Shown: one piece after another, positions 34,660 through 46,478 of the stretch | Layout of the letters: every line of letters begins with the position of its first letter | How positions within the stretch are numbered: the stretch's first letter is position 1 | Assembly: GCA_002205965.3 (NCBI GenBank) | Contig: NADL03000663.1 | Span: 41,954 to 105,953 of the forward strand | From: Kappaphycus alvarezii | Taxonomy: Eukaryota > Rhodophyta > Florideophyceae > Gigartinales > Solieriaceae | Reading direction: 5' to 3' | Length of the DNA stretch: 64,000 bases | Notes under the pieces: generated by a model | Told to the model about the DNA's origin: nothing | What the model saw: only the letters and a program-made list of their open reading frames with translations | The model's database searches: none | Translations under genes and position numbers: made by a program

Positions 34660-35900
34660 GACGTCTGGGATGACTCTGTTGGCTGCAAGAGAATTGACAC
34701 CGCTAAGAAAATTTCAATGACGGCAATTCATATCCAGTCAATCGGGAGGAGCGATTTCTTTGTGCTCCGGTCGATAGCAGTTGTTCATTTTCTGAAATTC
34801 CGTGGAGTAGGAAATCAGAACCTAGTTCTACAGGGGCATATTTACTCTTTTTGTTAGCAGCAGCTACCATTTTAAATCGCATATCAGCCAGATGTGCTTG
34901 TTGCTCGAGTAAAGGAGGTATTGACGTAAAAGGATCGTTTATTGGGCAAGCAAGTATCCATTAACAGTTTCGTTGATTCATTAAACTCATGTTTATGTAG
35001 ATCATTTTCTTCATGGATCCAATCCTTTGTTTCCCTAATATGAGCCCGTCCATCATTTTAGTCACAAAACAACTATCAATTTCGGCAGCTCCTGGATGGA
35101 ACTGAAGACATTCTGAGTTGCGCAGCGAAATTATGCAAAGGTTAGAAATCAGTAGCAGAATTTTAGGCATCACTCGTTATTGTCACGTTGGGAACTGGTA
35201 ACGAGTTTTGGATATGAATTAAATTTGGCTCACTTCCTTACATTGATTTCCTCAACAGTAAAATTTTCATTCGTGTGATGGAAAATGTACCTATTTTGAG
35301 TATACACATTTTCCGGAATTATTATCGGAATAATCATTCTGGAAAAATTGTATACTATTAGACCAGAAACACCCTGACAACTCTAGTCGTGGGTTCAAGT
35401 AGTCTTTTATGTTAACGTAATAGTTTCGCTAGGTAACTATACAGCTGCTAGGTCCCGCATGACACTTTAGACTTATTCTATACAAAAATTTTAATTTGAG
35501 TCCTAATCTCGACAAAAATATCATTACCACTTATTGCATGTCTGAGACAGAATCAACTGGAACTTATCACCGAAACTACAATATTTGAGCCAAGAATACA
35601 CATTTTTCGGATGTTGGCAAAATCGGTCTCTAAGACAGTGGAAGTGATGTTGCAAAACTTATGTATTTTCAGGGAAAGATAAAAATATTATATTTCCACA
35701 TGTAGCCTACGGGAAATTCTACCAGAACTTTTTTCAAAGTTCAAAGTCATGTTTTCAATCTAGATGGTTACATATTGATGACATACTGTTTTCCAGCTCT
35801 TAATGGTCCAGAATAGAGTACTCTCTACCTTATCTACATCGGAACTTTAGCTATTACATCATGATAATATCATTAACTGAATATTTTTTATGGAATTCGA

Positions 35901-36098
35901 ATGATTAGACTTTCATGTAGAACGCTAAAATATAGTTTTGCTGACATGATTGGTTTCTATTATGCAGATGATATCATGATTTACTCAGTAATTGAAAAAT
36001 ACCTTTTAGAAGATGCTACTTGCACCCAAACGCTTATCAATAAGAAAGATGTGATTAGACTTTTACGTTTCGGAATATTTTTTGCAGATGTTTTGTGA
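35901..36098 (+). pseudogene. Possible ancient reverse transcriptase remnant
   Basis: A 65-codon frame holds FYYADDIMIYS, close to the catalytic box of reverse transcriptases, in AT-rich sequence. Downstream text resembles the end of an RT domain only loosely. If real it is a very old, thoroughly broken fossil, far older than E1-E5. It may also be chance. Confidence 0.3.
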
Positions 36099-36958
36099 TT
36101 ACTGCCTTACAGGTACGAAAGAAACGGGAGAAAAGTTTTGATAGAATAATTGAAATAATTAAATTTCCATTGCTCTGTAGAAAGGAGATGAAATCTCTTC
36201 ATTTCTGGAACTATTTGTAGTTTCTATAAAATAAACTCAGCCCCTAATCAGTTGAACGATGCCCTAGTCGGAGCGAAAAGGCCTTTATATGTACCACATG
36301 GATTACATTCAGTTCAAATTCACGGAAAATAGTATTTAACATGATTTACGGATAGATTGATTGCCTGAATATTCAATATATGTTATTTCATCTGAAAAGA
36401 AACTAAATGAAGAGCAGATGCAAATCTGTTGAGTTGTAAAAATACGTGAACAATTTTACGACATTTTCTCCTAGATCTGTACTTGCATTGAATGAGTTCC
36501 GCGCATATCTAATCATTATATGTTGATATTATCTTCAACTACTGCAAAGAAATTTTTGCGTAAAAATGGAGCAAGATGGAAAGAAGAACGCATATTTGCC
36601 ATCCATCAGGAGAACTTAGCTTGTCATTTTGAGATTGAAGGGGAACGTGTGTATGGTTTCCCTAAATTAGAAAATTATCTGCTTTCACGTGGTATATATA
36701 GGATGAGCTCTTTCAGCTAGTTATTACTTATCAGATATGTATACTGTAATCTAGATTCATAAATACCAATACACGTAAGTATTAAAGTTTATGAAGTGGA
36801 CCTGACCGATGAGAATATTTACTAGGTAGCCGAGGGAAAAAATCTCCAGAAATTCGAGATCGACAAGTCATTGATTCAAGAAATGAGTACAAGCTTTAAA
36901 CATACTTTATCATGAAGCAAAATGATATCACCTGTATTCAGTACAGTGGTTTAATTCG

Positions 36959-37590
36959 ATTGCAGTAATTGTTTTAATAGAAACTTTTGTTGCTGAACAC
37001 GGTCATAAAGATACGTTCGAAATAGAGCCCGTTCAATATATTTTTATCAATTTGTACATGCGAATCAATACGGTTTCAACAACAATGTTCCCATCTTTTT
37101 CATAAAATTGAGTTTCTCATCTGTTACATTGATGTGAAAATCAATCAATAAATATATATATTGATAATATATATACCGCAAGATCTTCCCTGTGTCTGCT
37201 TAAAGAAGGGTCCACGTTTTTCGGAGGATCTATCTAGTAGGTATTCAGTGATATTTGTTTCATGGTGAGTTATTGAATAAAAAGCGTGACAGATATAATT
37301 TAATCTAGATTATGCATAAAATCTGCGAAAGGATCCATTCGTCGTGTTGCACTTTAAATTTAAGCCAAGGAGCCCCGAACCAAGAAATTTATCACAGAGA
37401 AACCTGAGAATGGGGTAAAAACCCTACACTTGTGAAGTTTGCGATCAATCTACTCCGATGATCGTAGGAAACGGTATTTACGACTAACGTGCAAACATGA
37501 GATATCATGACGTAATCAGACCATAGTTTTCACAGGTAAATCCACAAAGGTCATCGTATTTATGGTCAGTATCCCATCAAGCCTTAAAAA
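36959..37590. repeat. Tandem unit copy C, truncated then diverged
   Basis: Positions 36,959-37,352 are almost identical to the start of copies A and B. From about 37,353 the near-identity ends at once, but a clearly diverged alignment goes on to about 37,590. An example is the shared stretch around 37,465-37,490 that matches 690-715. The third repeat is therefore part fresh copy and part ancient relative. Confidence 0.8.
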
Positions 37591-40500
37591 TTTGACTTTT
37601 TTTCAAGGAGAAACGGTCAATTTGTTTTTCTCAACTCCACTATCACGATGACCATACGCCGGTAGAAAAATATTACGTCAAAAAGGAATTGTTAAGTGCA
37701 AAATTTTACAGCATTGAAAGCTTAAACTTGCTCGATTCTATATTGTTTAATAAGAGCCCATACAAATCTCGAATTGTTGGGTATCCTGACATTTTTAAGA
37801 GTTATTATATATATAAAAAGCGAAAAAAGTCTCTACTTGATAAAAGTGCCTGTTTCTCGAGTAGCGCAGCTACCAAACAGCAAGAAACTACCCGAAGATG
37901 CTGCTGCCCATTCTTGAGTACGATGAGACCTTCGCTTACCTAGAATATACCACTAACTAATTCATGTGAGTGCTCCGACATCATATAGTTCTTCCCGCTG
38001 CTGGGCGATAAAACATAACGCCGGGATGGGCTACTTATAGCATAACCGCACTCTTACTGTTTATTTTCGGCTTTTATTTCCCCCCACATTTCATGATCAT
38101 GGTAAGGTTAAAATATTTACATATAGAGGCAGTTGAATTATTTGTTCCATGCTTCAGCTCTTTAATAATGTCATTCATCTACAGTCAAGTCAACCCCGAA
38201 TGGTAACACACCTTCACAGGAACATCGAGGATTCTGTGATGGATCTTCTATTTTTGGCGGTTATTAGGCTCTATTCGGATTTTATCTTTATTTAAATCCT
38301 ATTTTAGACCAATTTCTGCATCATTGAGACACACCCATTTAAATTGGAGAAGCGAGGTCGTAACTCCAATAATTCTATTAACGTACAAAATATTTGAAAT
38401 ATTCTGATTAAACAATCATTACCGCGCTTGCTTTGGAAATGAAACCCATTTTTCAACCTACCACCGACCCAACTCGTGGTCATTTTGCCTGCGTTACGAT
38501 TTAATGCCAACAACTTCCACTTCATCTGATTTTATTCCGTCCCTTCCAATGTTTCCTTTACCTCTACGAAACACCCTATGTGCTTTACAACAGTTTTTTT
38601 CGAAATAACCAATGAGAAAGAAGCACAAAAAGTCCCGCTAACTTTGTAGTCTTCAGATTCTCCGAGTAAGTTAATTGGTGCATTGTATGATTCAATTTTT
38701 ACTGACAGAACAGAAAAGAAGTTTTAGCAGTTGCGAAAGAGATTAGTATATACAAGGATCCCGTAGGAACAGAAAAAATTCGTCACCTTCCTAATTTGGA
38801 AAGAAGAACGGCCTTTTTTGAAACCCGTTGCAGGTCTCGTTTTACACTTACTCCAGAATCTACTGTTCTTGAGACTATGGCACCAAAGGAAAGGTCCCAA
38901 CTGACAACTTTTATGACCTTATACTAGATAAAACTTGGATAAATATAAACAGGAAGAATAATCCCCCCCTTTCCTGAATACTTGAAAGCCGCATGATAAT
39001 GACTTGCGGTATTTAATTTCATTTACGGAAAATATTTCTAATTCGCTATGAATTGGTTTTCTACCACTACGCACCAAGGTCAAAAAGCTCCATGTTTGAG
39101 ACTAGCGGCGCTTACTCCTTTCATTACGATTACACTTTTTAAACTGTTCCGTGGGGCAGAAAAACTAGAAATCCTTCTATATGTACGTATTAGGTTCACA
39201 GAAAAACTGAGTAATGGTACATGTGGACTGTGAATGGTTATTTTAGCAGATAAACGGAGCGCGTGGTGAAGTAAAAGTAGAAATGCAAATTGAACGGTCG
39301 AGTTAAGGCGCAAATACATTTTTATGTCTCAAAATAAGTTTCACATTTCCTATAGCCCAACTTAGATCCTCGTAATTAGAATGTTTGATGTGAAGAGACC
39401 CGAAAGACTAATCATCTAACGTAAATCATTCTGTTATATGTTCAAGGAGGTGCTGAAGCACTGTATTGTGTATGTTGCAGCCAGCTCTCAATACTTTTTC
39501 CAGGTCAGCGAGATATGAAAAATGCTTTGAACTACAGAACCACTGCGCTTTGCTTTAAATCTCTACGTTTTAGCTTTTTCATTTAGGATGTACTAGTTCT
39601 ACGGTTGAAAAAGGGCGCGTGAAATATTTTCATCCGCCATTGATGCCTATTAGCACCATACCAAGGCACGTGGTAGAGTACTTCCGATTTATTTGCTGTG
39701 CCACGAAACTGGAAAGGATCTGTGGTAGTCGGACTGTAATGTTAATCAAGAAAAGTTTTGTACCGTGGCGAAACATCAGCTACCGACCGAGACTACGTTT
39801 GATTGCTTTTAGATTCCTCGCTGCAGAAAGCGGTCCTTTATGTGGGTGATTAAGTAAAGATTGTTAGCGAAATTTGGCCCTTGGTGGCTCAAAGAAGGAG
39901 TAAGGGATGGAAAAATGATTAAAATAATAAAGAGTAGGTACAGAGCTTAGTAAGGAGGGACGGATGTGAAGACGAGAAAGTGGTGAAAAGGGCGATTTAT
40001 GCAGCAGACTACCTCCATCGTTTCCAACCATTGTCATTCCTATACCTCCAGCCGCGATTCTCTTTCCTTTCACGTGAACTCCTAAAGTTACGATGGCCGG
40101 AGTAAAATCAACTTAGTAAAGACAGGCGGAATTTCGGAGATTTTTGCTGTCGCCACTGACTCTGTAATCGGAAATGAAAGAAAATGACACGAAAAAAAAG
40201 ACATACAACTGGAAACATAGTTAGAATGTCAAAATTTCGGAATACCCGAGGGAAAATTACATGGATGAAGAGGCATATGATTTAGTTAAGTAGGAATGTA
40301 ATATGAAGGCAACATTTGGTGATGAGTGCAGGGAAAGCGGAAGTTGAAAATACTAAGAGCCGCGAAATAGCCCCACCTGTGGAGAAGAAGTAGGAGGGTA
40401 GAGAAAGCCGGATACAATAGACTTTCCCGGTTCCTCTTCAGTAGTGGAAGCTTTCCCACGGGTATCTATTAAGTTGGCTAGAGCATACCCCGTTGCTTTT

Positions 40501-42255
40501 TGGAGCAGCCTCTTGGCTCGGGCAACGAGAATAAATCATTGCAAAGAAAAGTAAAGATAAAATAATGTTTTATGAAAGATTATACACGAACCTCTTGCCT
40601 CTACTCCAACCGTCGAAACGTCTCCAAACAGCTTCCGGACGCATCTGAACAACAGCTATGAGAATATATCATCAAAAGCACAGAAAGTGGTATAAAGAGG
40701 AAGGAGGGGGTAGAAATTTACTATTAAAGGTTGTTAGACTTCTGAATGCCAGTTGGAGACCAGTCAAAGGTCCGTGTGGTTGACTTGAAGCACTGCAACT
40801 TATCAATTTGTCACAAACCCGTTGTGAACCCTAGAGTTGGACGAATAGTCTCAACTTAGATTTTAGTGTGTGCGTGTGTTTAAGCTCGGAAATCGATCTT
40901 CGCTCTCCACTGAAAATCCGGAAAAACCAAGTGAACCCAGATGAAATGATCGCTACGCGGGTTTCGTATTGAACTACGCGTATACCTTTTATTTAGTTTA
41001 ATATTTCCGTGGATTAGTCCTTGACTCAAGGTTCTTGAGTAACTGGGAAGATACAGTAAGATTTATTCGGACCCCTATGCAAAAGGAAAACAACTACTCT
41101 TTCCAATATTTATACATTGATGTTACATCAGTGTATCCTCGAAGTGCCCCTATTTGCGCCACCACGACGGTGTCGTACAACTGACACGTTATTAGAATTT
41201 GGCCCAAAAACTTATTACCAGTAACCACATTTTTCAAAAGCGCTGTGGTGTAGGTCTACAAAATTTGCCTCAAAACATTTTCTCACCCCTTCGCAATTTC
41301 CCTGACAAAAAGTCAAAATCGGTCTATGAATTTTTGAAATTATGAAACACTGAAAAGGTTAAAGTGACTTTCATACCTCTTTTCATTGTTTTCCATGATT
41401 ACATCATTCTGCAACTCTTTTCAAAGAAATTAACGTAAAATAGTGGAACAAAGTACAGAGCATTACCTATGTAGAAATTAATAAGTGACGAAAAATGATT
41501 GTCTCCTCGGCTTTTTTTCCATTATAAAGGAGAAAATATTTCAGATAGACCTTGGGGTGATCTATTCGCCTATGCTATCATACAAATTTTCAGAGCATTG
41601 TTCTGTGCCTGTTTCTGTGAATTACCATCTGACATCAATGGAATGTCCTTTTCTGTTCACTCGCAGCCAATAGGGGCTACCATAAATTAGCCCTGTCATC
41701 AGCTGCTTCAAATAAATCTTTACCTTGCTCCGTTTCCTTTTCTTTCCTCGTTCTTTTCGGAACCAGTGGCTTCAGGCCGGAAAAAAGGGCATCCATCTCT
41801 GCAATACTATTTTACTATCTTACATTCTTATGTATCTTGGTTGGAAGACTTGATAATTGATCAACACGCACAACACACCCATCTCTTTCTTCCCGCTGTG
41901 AAACACTAGTTATCCTGCTCGTCTCCAATGGAGCAGGCAGAGGATACCGCTTTAGGGAGCAGGGTAGGTACATAGTTCACGATTTCTCAGAACTAAAGTA
42001 TACAAAAGACTTAATATCTCGCGTTCAACGGCTTCGGACTTGCACATGCAATTACAGTATAGGCTCTTAAATTCTGCGAATTTTGTACGCTTTAAAGCGC
42101 CCCCATCTCTGTGGTCAGATTACTGTTTAGGATCTACTCCCTTTTGATGTCGCTCAACACTATCTCTTCCTGAATGTATCAATTGGATCGGCACAGAACG
42201 AATAATTATCGCGAAATGTCGTTATGTGCTCCATACAACGTTCCACATATTCGGT
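37591..42255. other. AT-rich region without recognisable genes
   Basis: Six-frame reading gives only short openings (under about 85 codons), none with a domain or a good context. I see no inverted terminal repeats, tRNA-like boxes or LTR-like pairs. Local oddities are limited to simple AT tracts. Confidence 0.6.
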
Positions 42256-42545
42256 TCAGACAAATTCGATCTTGGTAGGTTCCATCTGTTGCTCACTAGC
42301 TACCGTAATACGAATATCCACTAATGATTGTAGCAAGTGACAGTATTCTGTTTCCTCAGGCTCCGGATCGTGGTCGCAGACAGACAAACCCTCACTCAGA
42401 AAACCTGGGTGACCAAATTCACACATCCGTCTTCGATTACTAGAAAAATTTTCGTTAGTACACTGCACTACTTCATCCATCTTTGCCAACTTCGCCACAG
42501 TCACAATCTTTGGCTCGATGAATTCAAGTATTGCTGGCGGCTAGT
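42256..42545 (-). CDS. Unrecognised acidic reading frame
   Basis: About 96 codons are open on the minus strand, ending in a stop at 42,256-42,258. The sequence is balanced and coding-like (PKIVTVAKLAKMDEVVQC near its start, then an acidic DPEPEETEY). An AACTAG lies just at the upstream end and could be a splice acceptor, so this may be the last exon of a gene. The first in-frame ATG is internal. No family is recognised. Confidence 0.3.
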
Positions 42546-42854
42546 TTCCCCCAAATTGCCTGAGGAACACAAAAAACGGTGACTTGTAGAGGAAAAATGT
42601 GCATTGCATTCAATTTAGTATCAATAATACAAAGCTTTGTAGGCAGATTAGCGTTTCGCGGTGCAATTATGTCAAGTATCGTCAATGTTTATTTGCTGAA
42701 ACTAATCATTGGAAACGATTTCCTAATGGAAATTATTCGGGAGTCTAGATCTGATATTTATATGTATCACTGTGTGAGTCAACGACTCCGTTAACATCAT
42801 TACCTTTTGGGTCGCTTCGAGATTGCGCCTAAATCTCTGCTGTAACAAACTCTA

Positions 42855-43067
42855 ATGAATGTATGCGAGGCCCCCAAATGCAAGTCGGTGCCTGACGGTG
42901 CTTGTAAGTTTGTTTGTTGCGGAACAGTCACCTTTGTCTGCGCAGTTCCTACCTCCAGTCTGCCCTGCATCAGAACCTGTACTAAGAGGTGCGGTATGTT
43001 GCGCGCGGATGTCGTTTTGACTCAGCAGTTATGGAGGAGTTTAGGGTTGTTACGTAATAGCTGGTAG
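42855..43067 (+). CDS. Small cysteine-rich frame
   Basis: An ATG-started 70-codon frame with ten cysteines in its first 50 residues, including a CC pair. There is no signal peptide and no recognised pattern. It may be chance, but the cysteine density is noteworthy. Confidence 0.2.
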   Translation: MNVCEAPKCKSVPDGACKFVCCGTVTFVCAVPTSSLPCIRTCTKRCGMLRADVVLTQQLWRSLGLLRNSW

Positions 43068-43626
43068 GATAGTGTCCGAGGGGTGGGAGCGATTTTTGGG
43101 TACAATTTTTGGGAGTACATTGGGCGTGCGAGTTAGCGGAGGGCACAATGTTGGAGTCTGGATGATGAGATTAAGCGATCAGTTGGTGCGTTTTTGAAGA
43201 GCAGGTGAGGGATGGGAATGAGCAGAGGGTGCTAGTGTGGAGAGCATGGGAAATGAGGTAGGACGGTTGCAACGATGGCAAAGAGTAGTGGATGGGGAAT
43301 TTGCAAGAGCTTTTGCTGCCACCATGAAGAGAAGTCGAAATCTAGAGGGTTCGATGTGATAACTGGGTCGATGTGATTGGTGATTGGACAGAGAAGTGTT
43401 CGATACCAAAGCGAAGGAATGGAAGCCAGCGGATTGTGTGCTTATGCGCGAAAACAGTGGAGGCGATAGCGTAGAGGGGAGAAATTGGGGTGTTTTAATG
43501 ATTAAAAAATAGATTAGCCTAGAGTGGAAGAGCCGGACGGGTGAGAAATAGGAGTTGAAATTTGTTGGAAGTTGATTCGTTTCCGTCCGATATTTCCTAG
43601 TCCGGGTTTGAAATGCTGGCGCAAAC

Positions 43627-43778
43627 GTGGTCAGCTGGGCTTCCCTCATTGGCTTCTCATTTTTCATTTTTCAATGCTTTACGTTTCAAAAAGTTGTAGA
43701 AAGAACCGACCTGCGCCCCCTGGCAATTGATGTTTATGGCCAGATCGACACCTTCGGCCTCAAGCTCCTCGAGGATAT
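43627..43778 (+). pseudogene. Reading frame interrupted by the solo LTR
   Basis: A coding-like stretch (near its end AIDVYGQIDTFGLKLLED) runs into the LTR boundary at 43,778. Sequence right of the LTR (44,505 onward) is also open for a while. I do not recognise the family. It may be a piece of a host gene or of another repeat. Confidence 0.35.
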
Positions 43779-44499
43779 TGATGTGCGCATATTCGCACAT
43801 GACAAAAATCTAGATGAGGACCATAATTGTATACAGTATTGGAATTGGGAAGATATTTTTTCAGTTTTTGAATTTGCAAGATATTTTTTATTTGGGTGAG
43901 TGTGGCAAAATCATCGTTTGATTTTTTATTTTAGGACACGCTGTCATAGTAGATGCCAGTACAGTTCCAGGATGTGGATGATACTACGAGTGACTCTGAT
44001 AGGTCTATATAATGGCCACATCAATTCCCACCCCTGGCCGATGGGTGGCTGGCATGGGTATGGCACCTAGATATTTAACTTGAGAAAATATCTTCTAATA
44101 GTCTCTCTGGTTCACAAGATTCCTGTGAATGCATTTTATGGCTATTAGTATGTTTGATTGGGACTTTAGGATTAGCCGAAAAGTCTATATAAGCTGAGTA
44201 AAGTGCTTCCTCCTTGAGAGGTCAAGCAAGTTGGCAGACAACTTGAAGTCAAGTCCCGAGTAGTAGGAAGTTGAGATTCAACTTCAGACCCAAGAAACCT
44301 TTTTCCTTCGCTGCTCACAGAGCATCAGTAGTAGACTCTGCCCCTTTCATACTTGCTTGTGGCCCTCTCAACTCTCTTCCATATACACTCCTTCTTGCTC
44401 GTTCAACTATACCACGGTAGCACTTTTGTCGCTTGCAACACCTCCTTCTTCGGGTAGTTGGTTCTGAATATCTCTTCTCCCGACGATTTATCCCTATCA
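43779..44499 (+). repeat. Solo LTR of the E1 family
   Basis: A 721-bp LTR, reverse-oriented relative to the LTRs of E1, with target duplication gatat at 43,774-43,778 and 44,500-44,504. It starts TGATGTGCGC and ends TCCCTATCA, the complement of the E1 ends. It is visibly more diverged than the two LTRs of E1 are from each other. Both TATA boxes are kept. It arose most simply by recombination between the two LTRs of a once complete copy. Confidence 0.93.
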
Positions 44500-44795
44500 G
44501 ATATCATATCGCAAATTGTGCTGCCGCGAGGCGGGGAAATCTGCCGCCACAGAGTTGCGCGCTCCGAAAAAAGCTGTCAGGTTGCGTGCAACCGTATGCA
44601 GTACTGTACTGCCGTTATGTTCAAATAGCGCAAAATCAGCGCTTTTGAGCCCCACTAGGTCCAGTAGGGGCCGTAAGGTCCCTTCATACTGTATTTGAAT
44701 AAAAATGTCACCTCTTCCCCTCAACTCAAAACCAAAACAACTACAGTCTCTGCGCTCTTAACGGCCACAGTGACACCCCACAGCAACCTATGGGA

Positions 44796-44843
44796 TAGAC
44801 CGGATATATCTTCCAAGAGTAAAACACCCAAGCCTTTCCCCCT
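44796..44843 (+). mobile_element. Micro-insertion family member
   Basis: GATAGACCGGATATATC through AACACCCAAGCCTTTCCC matches 31,462-31,505 almost base for base, including the constant right end. The flanks cctatggg and cctatagc may be a degraded 8-bp target duplication. C-rich sequence follows, as it does in the tandem unit. Confidence 0.5.
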
Positions 44844-45287
44844 ATAGCAACCGTATCCAAGTCACCTCAGCCGGCCACCACCGCTCTGCCCTCCGAAGTA
44901 GGGCCATTGCCGCCCCACCTGTGTCCCACACTTCAGTCGACGCCGCCGCCGCCTCACCCTACTCGCGACACCACCCACTACCTCCAATTTCGTGCCTCGC
45001 CGCACATGCCACTCCACATTTACGCCAGCGGCCTCCAGACCACAACAGCTCCGCGCCTAACCACCCGAACGCTAACCCGTCCCGATTCCGTCTCCACACG
45101 TCCCACTATCCGCCCAACTCGTTCCCGTAATGCGCATTACTCCCTCTCCCCTCTTCCTCTCTTTCCCTGGTGTCCTCGACGGCAGCGCCCTGCGTCCTTT
45201 TCGTCAGATGGCACCGCCGTCTGCCGCTCGTCCCGACGGTATATGACGTCGACAACTTTGTTTCTTTCCCGCCAGCACGGTTTTCGA

Positions 45288-45325
45288 ATATGGGAACGCC
45301 AGCCGTGAGGCTGGCGTTCCCATAT
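45288..45325. repeat. Perfect 17-bp hairpin
   Basis: Arm 45,288-45,304 (atatgggaacgccagcc), loop gtga, and an exact complementary arm 45,309-45,325. It has no T-run, so it does not look like a terminator. Confidence 0.92.
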
Positions 45326-45703
45326 CAAGCGAGTCGCACCCCGCACCGTACTATTGTCGAGCATCGCTCTGCTGTTGCGGTTGCTTCGCTCACGGCTTCC
45401 ACTCGACATCGGGTCCATCTCTTTCTATGCCCGTTCCGTTACGACTGCGCATGCTCACGGCACAGACTAGCTTGTGGTCTGGGTTGACGCGGAAACCTAT
45501 TCAGCACGTCTTCGCACCAGGAGGTGCTTTCTGCTCTCCCTGTCCTGTTGGCTTCCCGCTCCCGGTGCACTTGCTGCAATTGTGTTTTTGACGTGGTGAA
45601 TGGCTGTGCCCTCCTGCCTCGTCCTCTCGTTTACCTATCCCACATCATCCATGACTGAAGCAGTGTCGAAACAAGGTAAGCCAGTGAGAAAAGCGCTCTT
45701 GTA

Positions 45704-45795
45704 ACAATTTCCCTGTTACACCACTGTGTAATAGAGACTTGTTCGCTGTTGCTATTCCAGTTCTCTATTATACAGTAGTGTAGCAGAGAAACTGT
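45704..45795. repeat. Foldback, 34-bp arms
   Basis: Arms 45,704-45,737 and 45,762-45,795 are inverted copies at 29 of 34 positions, with a 24-base loop. All five differences are transitions. It may be a small MITE or the relic of a duplicated inversion. I found no convincing target duplication. Confidence 0.8.
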
Positions 45796-45974
45796 ACCGT
45801 CTTGAATGATTTTAGAAATTTGATTTTCCTTCAATGTTTTTATTTGACGTGGAGCCCCACGTCATCGTTTTACTTACGTGCTTATATTCTAGATAGTACA
45901 ATTCTATAGTTACACCTCTACTTTCTAGTAAGTTCTACGGAGCTAATAAATTATAGAATTTCTGAACTTCCAAC

Positions 45975-46286
45975 AATGCTGTTCCCGCCACGTTCATCTG
46001 GGGTAAGTACCACAATACTCTCACCTTCGTTTTACTTCTTTTCGTACCATCCACAGTCACGTGGATCTCGGTGCCCGGCGCCCCCCCCCTGCTTCTCGCT
46101 GCCAAGGCGATCGATTGGAACATCGACATCCCGACCACGCTTTCTTCATCGCACCGATCATCGACTATCCCGCAGGCTCCCGTGTCCTCCGCTGACGAGG
46201 ACAAAATTTCAAAATCCTCAACGGCCAATTTCCGCAGCACTGTATTGATTTCATTGCTGTATCAACTGAAAGAGAAGCACGGGTGA
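45975..46286 (+). CDS. Possible two-exon gene fragment
   Basis: A candidate 54-base intron (46,003 GTAAGT to 46,056 CCATCCACAG) separates a short upstream piece from a coding-like exon. That exon contains AAKAIDWNIDIPTTLSSSH and ends VLISLLYQLKEKHG with a stop at 46,284-46,286. The size and splice sites suit a fungal intron. The opposite strand is also open for about 100 codons, so the strand is not certain. No family is recognised. The start is not visible. Confidence 0.28.
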   Translation, partial: NAVPATFIWGKYHNTLTFVLLLFVPSTVTWISVPGAPPLLLAAKAIDWNIDIPTTLSSSHRSSTIPQAPVSSADEDKISKSSTANFRSTVLISLLYQLKEKHG

Positions 46287-46478
46287 CAATTACAGTTTGA
46301 ACAAGGAGGTCTGAAGTGCATACCGACCGTACAGGACAGGAAGTCTCGAGGATTGGCACACTGTACAGTACTGTACAGTAGTAAGTCCAATCGCTTAGTA
46401 GGTTGCACTGTTTTCTAGGACCTCAGGGGATCGGAAAATTGTCACTCTGCTTACTGTACTGTTCCCTATTGCCACCAT

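Larger units (their letters stand above)
30186..36958. repeat. Tandem unit copy B (nearly uninterrupted)
   Basis: This is the second head-to-tail copy of the unit, 6,773 bp. It carries no LTR element and therefore gives the pre-insertion sequence for every LTR insertion in copy A. It has one private 128-bp micro-insertion at 33,222-33,349, and one 44-bp insertion at 31,462-31,505 that it shares with copy A. The unit has an AT-rich part (about 34,660 through the junction to 30,960) and a part whose plus strand is rich in C and T (about 31,000-34,650). Confidence 0.92.
44844..45960. other. C-rich then AT-richer spacer, no assigned gene
   Basis: Overlapping proline- and arginine-rich openings on the plus strand (for example 44,907-45,308) look like products of base skew. 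The stretch includes the hairpin at 45,288 and the foldback at 45,704, listed separately. Confidence 0.5.

Noticed and set aside
1-36958. Tandem duplication as a simple assembly error
   Set aside because: Copies have private substitutions and private insertions with proper target duplications, and a third, diverged piece follows. Long reads should still confirm it.
38304-38525. LINE reverse transcriptase fragment on the minus strand
   Set aside because: The 73-codon frame has a vaguely LINE-like ring, but no catalytic box or other block could be found near it.
43179-43667. 162-codon minus-strand frame
   Set aside because: It lies opposite a G-rich plus strand, is of low complexity and has no domain; best explained by base skew.
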